A DNA stretch of 64,000 nt from Gari tellinella. Its lineage: Eukaryota > Mollusca > Bivalvia > Cardiida > Psammobiidae. The position numbers and the translations under genes are program-made. The notes beneath the pieces are model-generated. The model did no database searches. It was not told the origin of the DNA and saw only the letters and a program-made list of their open reading frames with translations. Each line of letters opens with the position of its first letter. Within the stretch, counting starts at the first letter, position 1. Positions 34,080 through 44,453 of the stretch are shown piece by piece. The stretch spans positions 54,631,358 through 54,695,357 of the forward strand of contig OV277856.1 of NCBI GenBank assembly GCA_922989275.2. Direction: 5' to 3'.

Positions 34080-34390
34080 GTACTAAAATATTCAGTTATA
34101 TGGCAAATCAAACGGAAACATGATGCGCGGGACATGATGGAAGGAACATATTCAAATTGAGGGCAGAAAAGGGCTGGGATATATTTGATTATATGACATA
34201 TTTGGAATTGCAAATATGTTCTGATTGATGTTCTATGCAGTCAAACGATCACTAGATGTGTCAATGGTGAAAGCAAATCATATTCTCATTTATAAAACGT
34301 GAGATAACAACCATCTGATAGAAATGACGAAAACATATTCTGGATGAAGGTCGATGTTATTGGAAAGGGTTATAAATTCATTAGCTATAT
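34080..34390. repeat. Dispersed repeat, copy 2
   Basis: The partner of 26300-26560, carrying GATATATTTGATTATATGAC and AATCATATTCTCATTTATAA. It directly follows the family A element. Confidence 0.65.
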
Positions 34391-34436
34391 GGTCGATCTT
34401 TGCATATAAAGACAGAATAAGTTGTTTAATATCTAA

Positions 34437-34741
34437 GTCACTGTCGTGGAAGCAGCAGCAGCAGTAGATGTAGTCGTGGTATTGGTAGTAGTACCTATTG
34501 TTGTAGGAAAAGCAAAAGTAGTAGTTGTATTGGTATATTGATTGATGATGGTACATGCAGTAGTAGTAGAAGCAGAAGCAACAGCAATAGTAGCATCAGT
34601 AGTAGTAGTAATAATAGTAGTAATATAAGTAGTAATAGAAGAAAAATAAGAAGTAGTAGTAGTATGATTAGTAGTAGCAGCAGTAGTAGAAGAAATTGTA
34701 GTAGTACTATTAGTAACATAAATTGTAGTAGTAATAGTAGC

Positions 34742-34788
<47 letters not shown>

Positions 34789-35020
34789 AAGTAGTAGTAG
34801 TAGTAGTAGTAGTATAAGTATAAGTAGTAGTAGTAATAGTAGTAGTAGTAGTAGTAGAAGTAGCAGTTGTAGTAGAAGTAGAAGATGAAAAGAAATTAGA
34901 AGAATTAGAAATAGTAGTAGCAGTAGTAGTAGTAGTGGTTGTTGTTGTAGTAGTAGTAGTGATAGTAGTGTAGTAGTAAAAGTAGTTTAAGTAGTAGTAT
35001 AAATAGTAGTAGTAGAAGTA

Positions 35021-35060
<40 letters not shown>

Positions 35061-35095
35061 AAATATTAGTAGCAGTAGTGATGAATTAATAGTTT
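34437..35095. repeat. (TAG)n microsatellite, imperfect
   Basis: About 650 bp of TAG units interrupted by AAG, CAG and TAA triplets. The longest pure runs are near 34741-34790 and 35024-35060. The long Ser and Leu frames through it are artefacts. Confidence 0.97.
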
Positions 35096-35234
35096 TAGGT
35101 TAAGTAGGTGAAGTTTTAGTAGCAGTAGGAGCAAACATTGGGAGAAGCAGTCATTTTTGTAGAATAACATAGATTTAGTAGCAATTCAAGTGTGCTTCCT
35201 AAGGCAATTTTGGTGAACAGATTAAGGCAGCAAC

Positions 35235-35481
35235 CATGGAGAAGACATTACTCTTACCCCAATAAACGCGTTTATGCGCAAACTATTATTTCAATTGCAA
35301 ACAATTTGGAGTCGTATCAGACGTGGAGTAACCTGGCGTCTGTTTAGGCTCCAAACTGTTTGCTACTCAGATGAAATTGAATGGTCAGCATAGTAAAAAC
35401 TTTGTCATTTTCTACAATTTATTGTAGTGCGTTTGCCTTTCCTTTGCGTTTAGACGGAAAAGAATGACGTCTTCTCCACTG
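35235..35481 (+). mobile_element. Family A MITE, A2
   Basis: Left CATGGAGAAGACATTACTC, right GACGTCTTCTCCACTG|TA. The hairpin is mutated (GAGTCGTATCAGACGTGG). Confidence 0.85.
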
Positions 35482-35622
35482 TACATTTATGACGTCATTG
35501 ACACTAAAACAATCTCTTGAGTGGTTGTAACTGCGATATACTTATATTACATGTACAATATTGCATCACATAAAACAACGTGTGGCTTGAAACCATCTAT
35601 GTTGACAAAATAGCGCTATGTA

Positions 35623-36158
35623 CGGTGGCACTGAGGTGACATGCAAACATTTTTTTTTTTTTTTTTATTTTACGTTTTATCTCGTGCGCACGACTTAATT
35701 TGTTGAGGAAAAAAAATAATTCCTTTTTATCTCGTGCGCACGACTTAATTTGAAGAAAAAAATAAAAAATATAAATTCTTCACTTTTTATCTCGTGCGCA
35801 AAAAAAAAAAAAAATCACTTTTTATCTCGCGCGCGCCACTTAATTTGAAAAAAAAAATCAAAAAAAAATCGCTTTTTATCTCGTGCGCACGAGATAAATT
35901 TTAAAGATTTTTTTTTTTTTTTCAAATTAAGTCGTGCGCTCGAGATAAAAAGTGATTTTTTTTATTTTTTTTTATTTCTTCAAATTAAGTCGTGCGCACG
36001 AGATAAAAAGTGATTTTTTTTTTTTTCCAAATTAAGTCGTGCGCACGAGATAAAAAGGAAAGTTTTTTTTTTTTTTTTTTTTCTCAAATTAAGTCGTGCG
36101 CACGAGATAAAAAGGCAAAGATTTTTTTTTTCCCTTCAAATTAAGTCGTGCGCACGAG

Positions 36159-36198
<40 letters not shown>

Positions 36199-36220
36199 GC
36201 ATGTCACCTCAGTGCCACCG
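35623..36220. mobile_element. Large foldback with CTCGTGCGCACGA repeats
   Basis: TA|CGGTGGCACTGAGGTGACAT ... its complement|TA. Each arm carries four to five copies of TTTTTATCTCGTGCGCACGA plus CTTAATTT separated by A/T homopolymers, inverted in the other arm. The palindrome centre TATCTCGTGCGCACGAGATA is near 35888. No coding capacity. Confidence 0.95.
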
Positions 36221-36257
36221 TAGCTATGACACTATGCTAACTGAATGTTACATTCTA

Positions 36258-36504
36258 CAGTGGAGAAAACGTTATTCTTTCGAAATAAACGCGTTTACGC
36301 TAAAACTATTATTTCAATTACAAACAGTTTGGAGCCAGATCAGACGCCGGGTATCCCGGCGTCTGATCAGGCTCCGAACTGTTTGCCATCAAGATAAACA
36401 TGAATTATCAAAATTGTCTAAAAGTTGCACTTTTCTAAGTTTTATTGTTTTGCGTTTGCGCTTCGTTTGCGTTTAAACGGGAAAGAATAACGTTTTCTCC
36501 ACTG
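36258..36504 (+). mobile_element. Family A MITE, A2
   Basis: TA flanked; lies 37 bp after the large foldback. The hairpin apex is GCCGGGTATCCCGGC. Confidence 0.95.
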
Positions 36505-36668
36505 TATCACTATTTCTGTTAGAACGTATAGTGCTCCTAATAGTTTCTACGATGACAGTGATTGAGATCGATACATGAACGGTGAGAAGTCAGCTGCTAG
36601 TGGGTCTGGCGTGTAACTCTTCTAATATTACTGCACTAAGTCTGGGCGATTTGTCTCTATTGGATGTA

Positions 36669-36914
36669 CAGTGGAGAATCTGTTATTCTTTCCCAATAAA
36701 CGCGTTTACGCTAAAACTATTATTTGCAGTGCAAACAGTTTGGAGCCAGATCAGACGCCGGGTAACCCGGCGTCTGATCAGGCTCCAAACTGTTTGCCAC
36801 CAAGATAAACAAGAAATATCAGAATTGTCCAAAAGTTGTACTTTTCTACGTTTTAGTGCTTTGCGTTTGCGTACGTTTGCGTTTAAACGGGAAAGAATAA
36901 CAGATTCTCCACTG
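36669..36914 (+). mobile_element. Family A MITE, A1
   Basis: Complete with an intact hairpin; close to the A1 consensus. Confidence 0.97.
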
Positions 36915-36934
36915 TACAAGCGCTGAAGAATTAA

Positions 36935-37143
36935 CCCTTTCACCGCCAAATTATTTTTGATTTTTTACCCCTACACCGTTATTGTGTCGTCAGCTTCAAT
37001 ATTATTGTCTGCAATATAATTTCAACGTTAGAATTAAGAGAGTATGACATAAGAAATATCGAAACGGGTGTCAAACAGCGGCGTATGATCAGGATCAAAA
37101 CTGTTGGCAAATTCGACGTTAAGCTATTCTGGCGGTGAAAGTG
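36935..37143 (+). mobile_element. Family B MITE, half hairpin
   Basis: TTAA|CCCTTTCACCGCCAAATTA ... ATTCTGGCGGTGAAAGTG|TTAA, the best TIR pair of this family. The left hairpin arm is missing: GTGTCAAACAGCGGCGTATG joins straight to the right arm. Confidence 0.92.
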
Positions 37144-37294
37144 TTAAAGGAAAATAATATAAAGAAAGACCTTACAGTCCGACCAATAAATAGGCTTAGT
37201 TTTTAGTATTGAATATTTGAATCAGACTTTGGAAGAATATTCCGATTCGATAATATTTTAAAGTTTCCGGACTTGCTGCACCACAGTTGTTTTA

Positions 37295-37486
37295 CAGTGG
37301 AGAATCTGTTATTCTTTCCCAATAAACGCGTTTACGCTAAAACTATTATTTGCAGTGCAAACAGTTTGCCACCAAGATAAACAAGAATTATCAGAATTGT
37401 CCAAAAGTTGTTCTTTTCTACGTTTTAGTGCTTTGCGTTTGCGTACGTTTGCGTTTAAACGGGAAAGAATAACAGGTTCTTCACTG
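37295..37486 (+). mobile_element. Family A MITE, A1, hairpin cleanly deleted
   Basis: Identical layout to other A1 copies, but GCAAACAGTTTGCCACCAAG replaces the 50-60 bp hairpin. The break falls at the GTTTG present on both sides of the hairpin. Right end AACAGGTTCTTCACTG|TA. Confidence 0.95.
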
Positions 37487-37489
37487 TAG

Positions 37490-38047
37490 CAAAGGAAAAA
37501 ACTTTGTCCAAGACAACCCTGAATGAATTAAGCTTTTGACAGTGTATAGTTACAGTAATAGAAAAAATAATTAACTCTCCGGTATAACATAGCAAATTAG
37601 CATACTGTCTAATTACACCAAGACCACATTTAATGAAATATCGAACAGAGCAAGGTCCGCACTGTTTGCAAATGTCTACCTTTGCGAAAGATAGGCATAA
37701 TATTTTGGTTGTATTACATAAACTGCCAGAAATTTCAGGCTAAAAAATCAAAGGTGACCAAATTATTTTTTAACAAAAAAACCAACAACACGACTTTACA
37801 GAACTTCATGAGAACTTCCTGAGAGAGAGGAAACTTAACATGGGGACCTTATCGTTTCGTTTCAGATAGCAAAATCGTGTTTAAGCACTTCAGTTATACC
37901 AAAACAATTATACTAGGACATACATGTAATACGTTAGAATAAATAACCATTGTTCCTAACGAAAAGTAACTCGGCACTAAACGAATCACATGCTGTTATC
38001 ATAAAATAACATTAAAGGTTAAATATCAACCTTTTTCCATCTGAATA
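37490..38047. other. Unassigned AT-rich DNA
   Basis: One hairpin half-site (GGTCCGCACTGTTTGCAAAT) near 37650; otherwise nothing. Confidence 0.4.
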
Positions 38048-38211
38048 CTGTCGAAACTCGATAATTCGAGCTCGCGCTGGTTTGAACATACGCTTAGCCA
38101 CGTTTTAACTTCGACATTAGGGTATGTTCGACTTAAGCAAGATCGAACAAATTGACGTATCGAAATCTAACTTTTGAAATACTTGGATTTCGTAGAATCA
38201 AGTTTCGACTG
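38048..38211. mobile_element. Family H foldback
   Basis: TA|CTGTCGAAACTCGATAATTC ... TCAAGTTTCGACTG|TA; the GGTATGTTCGACTTAAGC motif is shared with 43248-43419. Confidence 0.75.
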
Positions 38212-38254
38212 TATTCATATAATAAGGATGACTCAGGAAAGTGTGCAGACTCTT

Positions 38255-38347
38255 TTAAGACAGACCCTAAAGAAACAGTGCAGAACCTGACCAGACTGTG
38301 TGAGACAGCTTTCGGAGGATCTGTCTTATCTGGGTCTACACTGTTTT
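38255..38347. repeat. Variant hairpin remnant
   Basis: AAACAGTGCAGAACCTGACCAGA ... TCTGTCTTATCTGGGTCTACACTGTTTT, resembling the GTGTAGACYC stem type of family D. Confidence 0.55.
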
Positions 38348-38364
38348 CAAAACGCGTTTATCTA

Positions 38365-38616
38365 CAGTGGAGAAAACGTTATTCTTTCCCAATAAACGCG
38401 TTTACGCTAAAACTATTATTTCTATTACAAACAGTTTGGAGCCAGATCAGACGCCGGGTAACCCGGCGTCTGATCAGGCTCCAAACTGTGTGTCATCAAG
38501 ATAAGAATTAATTATCAGAATTGTCCAAATATTGCACTTGTCTACGTTTTAGTATTTTGCGTTTGCGTTTGCATTTCGTTTCCTTTAAACGGGAACGAAT
38601 AACAGATTCTCCACTG
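38365..38616 (+). mobile_element. Family A MITE, mixed A2/A1 ends
   Basis: Left CAGTGGAGAAAACG (A2), right AACAGATTCTCCACTG (A1). The unequal ends suggest recombination or template switching between subfamilies. Confidence 0.93.
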
Positions 38617-38913
38617 TAGAAGTGTTATTTTCATCACCGTCAACAACTGACACAGATGATACACAGCTGATAAAAATCTGATTGGCAATTTAGATACTTT
38701 TCATTATATCGGCCTTTCTGTCGGTTGTAATGAACTTTAGGCTGTAAAACTCAATTTTTCACCATTTGTACAGATATAGATATATTGGTTCATGATCACA
38801 TACTGAGATTTTTGGCGTCTGATTATAATCCAAACTGTTTGACGATCTTGTTGAAGCTGCTTTCATTCGAAGAGCGGACATTTAATAAGATACCTTTCCG
38901 ACGACTCATGTTA

Positions 38914-39118
38914 CCCTTTCACCGAATAAGACGACTAACGTCAACCTTTATAACAAGTTTGATCAAGACCAGAGGCCGAGTTACGCGACGTCTGATCAGG
39001 ATCCAATCTGTATTAAACTCGTTTTGAAATTTCGCTAGTCATACTGCCTTAGACATAACTTTGAATCTATTTTGCAGACAAAAAACATGAAGCTGACGAC
39101 GCTATGACGGTACACGGG
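38914..39118 (+). mobile_element. Family B MITE, diverged
   Basis: TTA|CCCTTTCACCGAATAAG ... GACGCTATGACGGTACACGGG. Hairpin AGTTTGATCAAGACCAGAGG ... GACGTCTGATCAGGATCC. Confidence 0.7.
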
Positions 39119-39145
39119 CAAAACACTCTCAACATATTTGTTAAT

Positions 39146-39344
39146 GCCTTACCCCGAGTACACTTGTTATTTTCAAACAGTTTGGATCCTGATCAGACGC
39201 CGCGTAACGCGGCGTCTGACCAGGATACAAACTGTTTGACATTCATATCAATATTTCTTAAGTCAAAATAGCTTAAATTTAATTTTGAGAAATAAAAGCA
39301 GACAACAATTGTTAAAACTTGATGACGTCACGGCAGTGAAGGGG
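39146..39344 (+). mobile_element. Family B MITE, perfect hairpin
   Basis: TTAA|TGCCTTACCCCGAGTACA ... GACGTCACGGCAGTGAAGGGG|TTAA. The left terminus lacks CCCCTTCAC. The hairpin pairs GGATCCTGATCAGACGCCGC with GCGGCGTCTGACCAGGATAC. Confidence 0.85.
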
Positions 39345-39425
39345 TTAAAAGAGATAGTATGATAGCATGTTTCAGAGGGTTAATATTGTGGTATATACTC
39401 TGTATTGCGACCATTCACTCGTATA

Positions 39426-39515
39426 CAATGGATAACATACGTTTTTCTTTCACAATAAACGCTAAACTATTATTTCAAATGCTAACGGTCTGGAGTCTGA
39501 TCAGACTTAAAGATT
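39426..39515 (+). mobile_element. Family A fragment cut in its hairpin
   Basis: Left TIR CAATGGATAACATACG and CTAAACTATTATTTCAAATG, ending in the hairpin at GAGTCTGATCAGACTTAA; family G-like sequence follows. Confidence 0.7.
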
Positions 39516-39965
39516 TCAGGTTTTGAAATACTCCCATCAGACCGCCCTCAAGCATTTGATTTTGGTTTGAGGACGATATTATATTCAACTCTAAACCTTT
39601 ATAACTTTGGGACGTTGGACTTAAATTGGCAAGGATGTCACCGGGGGCATAAGCATCCTTGAACGCAGCCTTTAGTCCGGTTGCCAACCCCCTGATTTTT
39701 GGAGAACCGTGCAATACGGTCCGTACAAAGTTTTTTGTTGTTTCTATACCTCTGAGGTGTGCTCTTTAAGAATCTGAATGATGTCACTCTGTCATCATTG
39801 TGCAATCCGCATAATATGCAAATTAGGGCCACCATTACTGAAAATCTTGTTTTCGTCAATATCTTTGTACGGACCGTAAAACACTCTTATCGGTCTCTAC
39901 CACCGGACTACTTGTTATAGTCATGAATGTATATTCATAAGCAATATTTTCTATATTCTAGTAGC
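39516..39965. repeat. Family G fragment and unassigned DNA
   Basis: 39540-39620 has CTCAAGCATTTGATTTTGG and CTAAACCTTTATAACTTTGG, typical of family G arms. From 39645 to 39900 TACGGTCCGTACAAAG / TTTGTACGGACCGTAAAA form a 200-bp-spaced inverted repeat, possibly another MITE. Confidence 0.55.
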
Positions 39966-39972
39966 GAGTACC

Positions 39973-40186
39973 ATAACCCCTTCACTGCCATGAAGTAATC
40001 ATTTTTAACAAATATCGCCTGCTTTGATTTCTCAAACTAAATGTTTATTATTATTTTTTTAGTTAAGAAATATTGAAATGAGTGTCAAACAGTTTAAATC
40101 CTGATTAGACGCCGCTTTACGCGGCGTTTAATCAGGATTTAAACTGTTTGCAAATAGCCGTTGTACTCGGGGTAAGGCAGTGAAGG
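39973..40186 (+). mobile_element. Family B MITE
   Basis: ATAA|CCCCTTCACTGCCATGAAGT ... CTCGGGGTAAGGCAGTGAAGGGG|TTTA. Perfect hairpin GATTAGACGCCGCTTTACGC... with compensatory AAATCCTGATTAGACG / CGTTTAATCAGGATTT changes. Confidence 0.9.
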
Positions 40187-40219
40187 GGTTTAAGGCAGGC
40201 TGAGAGTGACTGGGTGTTA
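40164..40219 (+). repeat. 55-bp direct repeat, left copy
   Basis: TACTCGGGGTAAGGCAGTGA... to GAGTGACTGGGTGTTA, directly before the family A element. The partner is 40466-40518. It overlaps the right end of the family B copy. Confidence 0.93.
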
Positions 40220-40465
40220 CAGTGGATAATCTGTTATTCTTTCCCAATAAACGCGTTTACGCTAAAACTATTATTTGCATTGCAAACAGTTTGGAGTCAG
40301 ATCAGACGCCGGGTAACCCGGCGTCTGATCAGGCTACAAACTGTTTGCCACAAAGATAAACAAGAATTATCAGAATTGTCAAAAAGTTGTTCTTTTCTAC
40401 GTTTTAGTGCTTTGCGTTTGCGTACGTTTGCGTTTAAACGGGAAAGAATAACAGATTCTCCACTG
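40220..40465 (+). mobile_element. Family A MITE, A1, between direct repeats
   Basis: Left CAGTGGATAATCTG, right consensus. It lies exactly between the two ~55-bp repeats. Confidence 0.96.
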
Positions 40466-40518
40466 TACTCGGGGTAGGCAGTGAAGGGGTTAAGGCAGGC
40501 TGAGAGTGACTGGGTGAT
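40466..40518 (+). repeat. 55-bp direct repeat, right copy
   Basis: TACTCGGGGTAGGCAGTGAA... to GAGTGACTGGGTGATA. Both copies begin and end with TA. Confidence 0.93.
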
Positions 40519-40854
40519 ACTGTATGTTTATTGCAGCAGTCATGTCAACACGGTAATCAGCATGTCATATAGTGAAGGGGAGATTAGATTGTTACAACGT
40601 CTCCAAGAGAGACAAACCTAGATTGTCATGTGTTTGTATAAATGAAACCCCTTATCGCCTCCCCTAATGAAAACAATGTCATAGTGAGGGGATTTTTGAC
40701 ATTTTTGTGACGTTCTTTGGAGTGCGAAATAACAAGATGATAAATTGGCACTGATAAAAACAATCGATGAATCAAATCGACGTTACGAGAATCTGCGCAC
40801 GTGCAGCGAGTTAGGCGCGTGATTTGTAGCCTAGTCTTGCGCAGCAATTCGTTG

Positions 40855-41040
40855 CAATTATATCGTCTGCTTTCAGTTTGTCGTCTGCTCAAATTTCTCA
40901 AATCAATGTTTGAGACATTTTTAATGGAGGAAGGTCGATATTCCTGCAAAACAGTTCTGATCCTGATCAGATGGCGGGTAACTCGGCATCTGATCAGGAT
41001 CATATCTGCTTTTGATGTCAGAACAGCCCATTCACCGCAC
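40855..41040. mobile_element. Family B remnant with hairpin
   Basis: ATATCGTCTGCTTTCAGTTTG, then the hairpin TCTGATCCTGATCAGATGGC ... GGCATCTGATCAGGATCATA. Pairing is kept where ATGGC/GCATC differ from consensus. Ends not resolved. Confidence 0.65.
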
Positions 41041-41218
41041 GGACGGGACTAAATCCGATATTGTTTGATTGAGTCATTGTCTTATTCTTATCGCTATTTG
41101 TTCGATGCCACTCGGCAATGACTTTTCATTTATGAAAATATTTCCCGTTTTCTTAGAATGCTAATCACTTCCCCGGTTTAAACATTCTGCCTTACTTTAA
41201 GGCAGTTTGGTATCGATA

Positions 41219-41464
41219 CAGTGGAGAATGTGTTATTCTTTCCCAATAAACGCGTTTACGCTAAAACTATTATTTGCAGTGCAAACAGTTTGGAGCCAGA
41301 TCAGACGCCGGGTTACCCGGCGTCTGATCAGGCTCCAAACTGTTTGCCACCAAGATAAACATGAAATATCAGAATTGTCCAAAAGTTGTTCTTTTCTACG
41401 TTTTAGTGCTTTGCGTTTGCGTACGTTTGCGTTTAAACGGGAAAGAATAACAGATTCTCCACTG
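41219..41464 (+). mobile_element. Family A MITE, A1
   Basis: Complete; left AATGTGTTATTC. Apex GCCGGGTTACCCGGC. Confidence 0.97.
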
Positions 41465-41504
41465 TATGCAGGGTGGAAATTTCTGCATACGTTATCATGC
41501 ATTA

Positions 41505-41721
41505 CAGTAGAGAACACGTTATTCTTTTCCAATAAACGCATTTACGCTAAAACTGTTACTGTCATTGCAAACAGTTTTGAGCCAGATTAGACTCCGGGTA
41601 ACCCGGCGTCTGATCAGGCTCTAAACTGTGTGCCACTCATAATCAAAATTGTTTAAATGTTTTCAATGTCTACATTTATTGAAATGCGTTTAAACGGGAA
41701 AGAATAACGTATTCTCCTCTG
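41505..41721 (+). mobile_element. Family A MITE, A2, shortened right arm
   Basis: CAGTAGAGAACACG ... ACGTATTCTCCTCTG|TA. The right arm lacks the GTTTCGTTTGC segment (GAAATGCGTTTAAACGGG). 40 bp after the previous copy. Confidence 0.9.
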
Positions 41722-41894
41722 TAAGTCATGCCACATTTTCTAACAGGACCTTATTGAGTGGTGGCTAATACAACCTGTATATCTTCAGTGAACTAAAATC
41801 GATGCTCTAAAGAACACCAATTTCAATTCTCAAAAGGAGCACACTTTGATGTAGCAATACTTTATCATTTATTTTAAAAGGCATCTGCAAAATT

Positions 41895-42107
41895 CCCTGA
41901 GTCCCTATTCCACTCAAATATCGTCTGCATAAAATTTCCGTTTGCAAAAACCATCAAAACCCAATTTTCATGCATGTTTTGACAGATAAAACAGTAAAAC
42001 AGATGTCAATCACTGTGGATCCAGATCAGACGCAGAGTAAACACGTCGTCTGATCTGGATCCAAAACCTTTGCAGATTTCTCTGAAATCGTTTTTGACAG
42101 TGATTGA
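41895..42107. mobile_element. Family B-like MITE
   Basis: CCCTGAGTCCCTATTCCACTC start region, hairpin GTGGATCCAGATCAGACGCAG ... GTCGTCTGATCTGGATCCAA, and right end TTTTTGACAGTGATTGAG|TTAA. Confidence 0.7.
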
Positions 42108-42111
42108 GTTA

Positions 42112-42480
42112 AACAGATTTATGAAATTTTGGCGTTGCATTCGATCATTTTGCCATATGTATCACGAAATACACGGTGTAAGTTGAAACTTTAAACTAGA
42201 GCACCAATACATCACTCAAATTAAATGAGTACTTCTGTGAAAGCAGATGACGGATACCATTATAAATACTTCCATACAACGAGAGATGCACAATGAGCCA
42301 GGGCAGAAAGAGTAAACATAACTCATGTCAAGTTTAAAATTAAAATTTTATTAATAACACATTTAGTTTGCAACGAGAGCATACAGTACATGAATTTGCC
42401 AAATTTCCTGACTTTCCTAATATTTGCGAGCATCCGGTTTGCAGTTTTTTCAGATAACAGCATTATACAGAGCTCTAGAT
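42112..42480. other. Unassigned AT-rich DNA
   Basis: No feature recognised. Confidence 0.4.
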
Positions 42481-42484
42481 ATAT

Positions 42485-42651
42485 GTAGTATGTCAACAAC
42501 TAAAATGTTTGTTTCTGCATTAAACCCTATAGTGTCACTTCTCATTAGAATATTCTCTTCGAGATGATTCTAATGAGTGATGTTTTGGTGCTAAACTGAA
42601 TGAGAAAATGTTGAATATGTTCAGTTTAGCCCTCTTATCAGGGGCCCTGCA
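42485..42651. mobile_element. Family I foldback
   Basis: TTAAACCCTATAGTGTCACT, ATTAGAATATTCTCTTCGAG and its near-complement, then TTCAGTTTAGCCCTCTTATC and GGGGCCCTG. Confidence 0.8.
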
Positions 42652-42656
42652 ACATA

Positions 42657-42902
42657 CAGTGGAGAATGTGTTATTCTTTCCCAATAAACGCGTTTACGCT
42701 AAAACTATTATTTGCAGTGCAAACAGTTTGGAGCCAGATCAGACGCCGGGTAACCCTGTGTCTGATCAGGCTCCAAACTGTTTGCCACCAAGATAAACAA
42801 GAATTATCAGAATTGTCCAAAAGTTGTTCTTTTCTACGTTTTAGTGCTTTGCGTTTGCGTACGTTTACGTTTAAACGGGAAAGAACAACAGATTCTCCAC
42901 TG
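42657..42902 (+). mobile_element. Family A MITE, A1
   Basis: Complete; the apex is partly unpaired (GCCGGGTAACCCTGTG). It follows the family I element by about 5 bp. Confidence 0.96.
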
Positions 42903-43019
42903 TAATACAATATTCCTTCATTAGCACTAATTCGCTTCTGAACTTCTGATGCACAATCTAGTTTCCTAGTGAGTATAGTCCATATTCTACCATTTAGGGT
43001 TGATTTTTAAAATGTGTTG

Positions 43020-43090
43020 CGAATTGACAAACAGTGTAGACCCTGATACATGTAAGAGGGTTTCTACTGGCGCGCTGATCTGGGCCTACA
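43020..43090. repeat. Variant hairpin remnant, GTAGACCC type
   Basis: CAAACAGTGTAGACCCTGAT ... CTGATCTGGGCCTACACAATG; the apical stem is degenerate. Confidence 0.6.
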
Positions 43091-43169
43091 CAATGTGTAT
43101 AGGACAAGACAGTGCACTCTTAACAAGTATACTGTTTGCAAAATACGTGGCAGTAGATGGCAATGAGGT

Positions 43170-43470
43170 TTTGCGACGTTTTAACTTTGAAATATGGGTA
43201 TGTTTACTAACGCGAGCTCGAGATTTAGAAATTCATCAAAAGAAATACAGTCGAACTTCGATATCTCGAAGTCGGTTTTGTCGAACATACCCGTATTTCA
43301 AAGTTAAAACGTTGAAAGATGGGTATGTTCGACTTAACCGAGCATGAAATAATACATTTTATACGTAAAACTATCGGTTTGTTCGAGTTAAACGATTTCG
43401 AGATATCGAAGTTCGACTGTACGGGTTGACTCGACTTAAAATTGTCGAGATAGTGAAGTTCGGATCCGGA
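43170..43470. mobile_element. Nested family H foldbacks
   Basis: Inner copy 43248-43419: TA|CAGTCGAACTTCGATATC ... GATATCGAAGTTCGACTG|TA, with AACATACCCGTATTTCAAAG and its inverse. Flanking pieces (GTTTTAACTTTGAAATATGG before; GTCGAGATAGTGAAGTTCGG after) are arms of an outer copy. Confidence 0.8.
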
Positions 43471-43509
43471 AAACATTGTCAGATAAAGTAGGTTTCAGGT
43501 TTAACCAGG

Positions 43510-43652
43510 GTCCAAGGTTATAAAGAGTTGAGCTGAGTCTGAGTTTGTTCTCAAGCATTTGATTGGTCAGATTTGAGCCTAGGCTCAAATCTGACCAATC
43601 TAATGTTTGAGAACGCCTTTAGACTCAGCTCAAACTCTTTATAACCTTGGAC
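43510..43652. mobile_element. Family G foldback, complete
   Basis: GTCCAAGGTTATAAAGAGTT ... its complement; perfect centre GATTTGAGCCTAGGCTCAAA. Flanked by CCAGG and ACAGG. Confidence 0.92.
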
Positions 43653-44025
43653 ACAGGTGTCGGATAAGCCAGTTTATACTGTAAATGAAGAATGGATGGT
43701 TAACACTTGTTGAAAATCAATATTCAATTATCAGTTCTGACAAATTAATTCACAATACGATGGATTCAATTGATACTGTAGGGGACAGCTCTCTTGAGTT
43801 CCTTTGAAACAATGTCAACTTATTAGCAATAAATGGAGCCATCAATTATAAGAATTTTCATTAAGATTTTAACATGTGAGTGGAATGTTTATTAGGTTGT
43901 TGTACTGAAGCGAACTTCGCCTGTTTTAACGAAAAGCGTGTGTATTAAACAAGATAACATCGGTTGGATATAAATGATACCTAATTTTAAATACATTCTG
44001 AAACTAAATAGGACTATCAGCACTA

Positions 44026-44230
44026 CCACTGTGCTTCTGCTTATACTACTATTACTATAACTGCTATTGGTACTACTACTATAATTACTATTACTGCTAC
44101 TGCTACTACTACTCTTACTACTACTACTGCTGCTGCTGCTGCTGCGACTACTACTACTGATTTTACTGCGGCTGCTCCTACTACTACTATTTCTACTACT
44201 GCTACTTTATCCCACTACCAATTTTACTAG
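44026..44230. repeat. (CTA)n microsatellite, imperfect
   Basis: ACTACTACT/GCTGCTGCT runs with interruptions. Scattered triplets continue to about 44360. Confidence 0.9.
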
Positions 44231-44453
44231 CCTACTACATGTACTACGACAACTTCTACATATATTACTACTTTTATAACTGCCACTGCCACAACTTCCA
44301 TTACTACTAATAATACGACAATCACGTCATCTTCTACCAAAAATACTTCAGGTTCTACTGCTAAACTATTTCATATTCAACCAATCATATTTGATCAGAA
44401 ATTTAGAATCAAGAGCACCCGTTGAAAACTGAAATGACTGATTTGATAGTAGC

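Noticed and set aside
34495..34888. Poly-Leu and poly-Ser frames
   Set aside because: Translations of the (TAG)n microsatellite on either strand.
41207..41590. 127-codon frame with QTVWSQIRRRVTRRLIRLQT
   Set aside because: Translation of an A1 MITE and its hairpin; the same peptide arises from both strands and from many copies.
43000..43347. 115-codon frame
   Set aside because: Crosses a hairpin remnant and a family H foldback, so it is not one biological unit.
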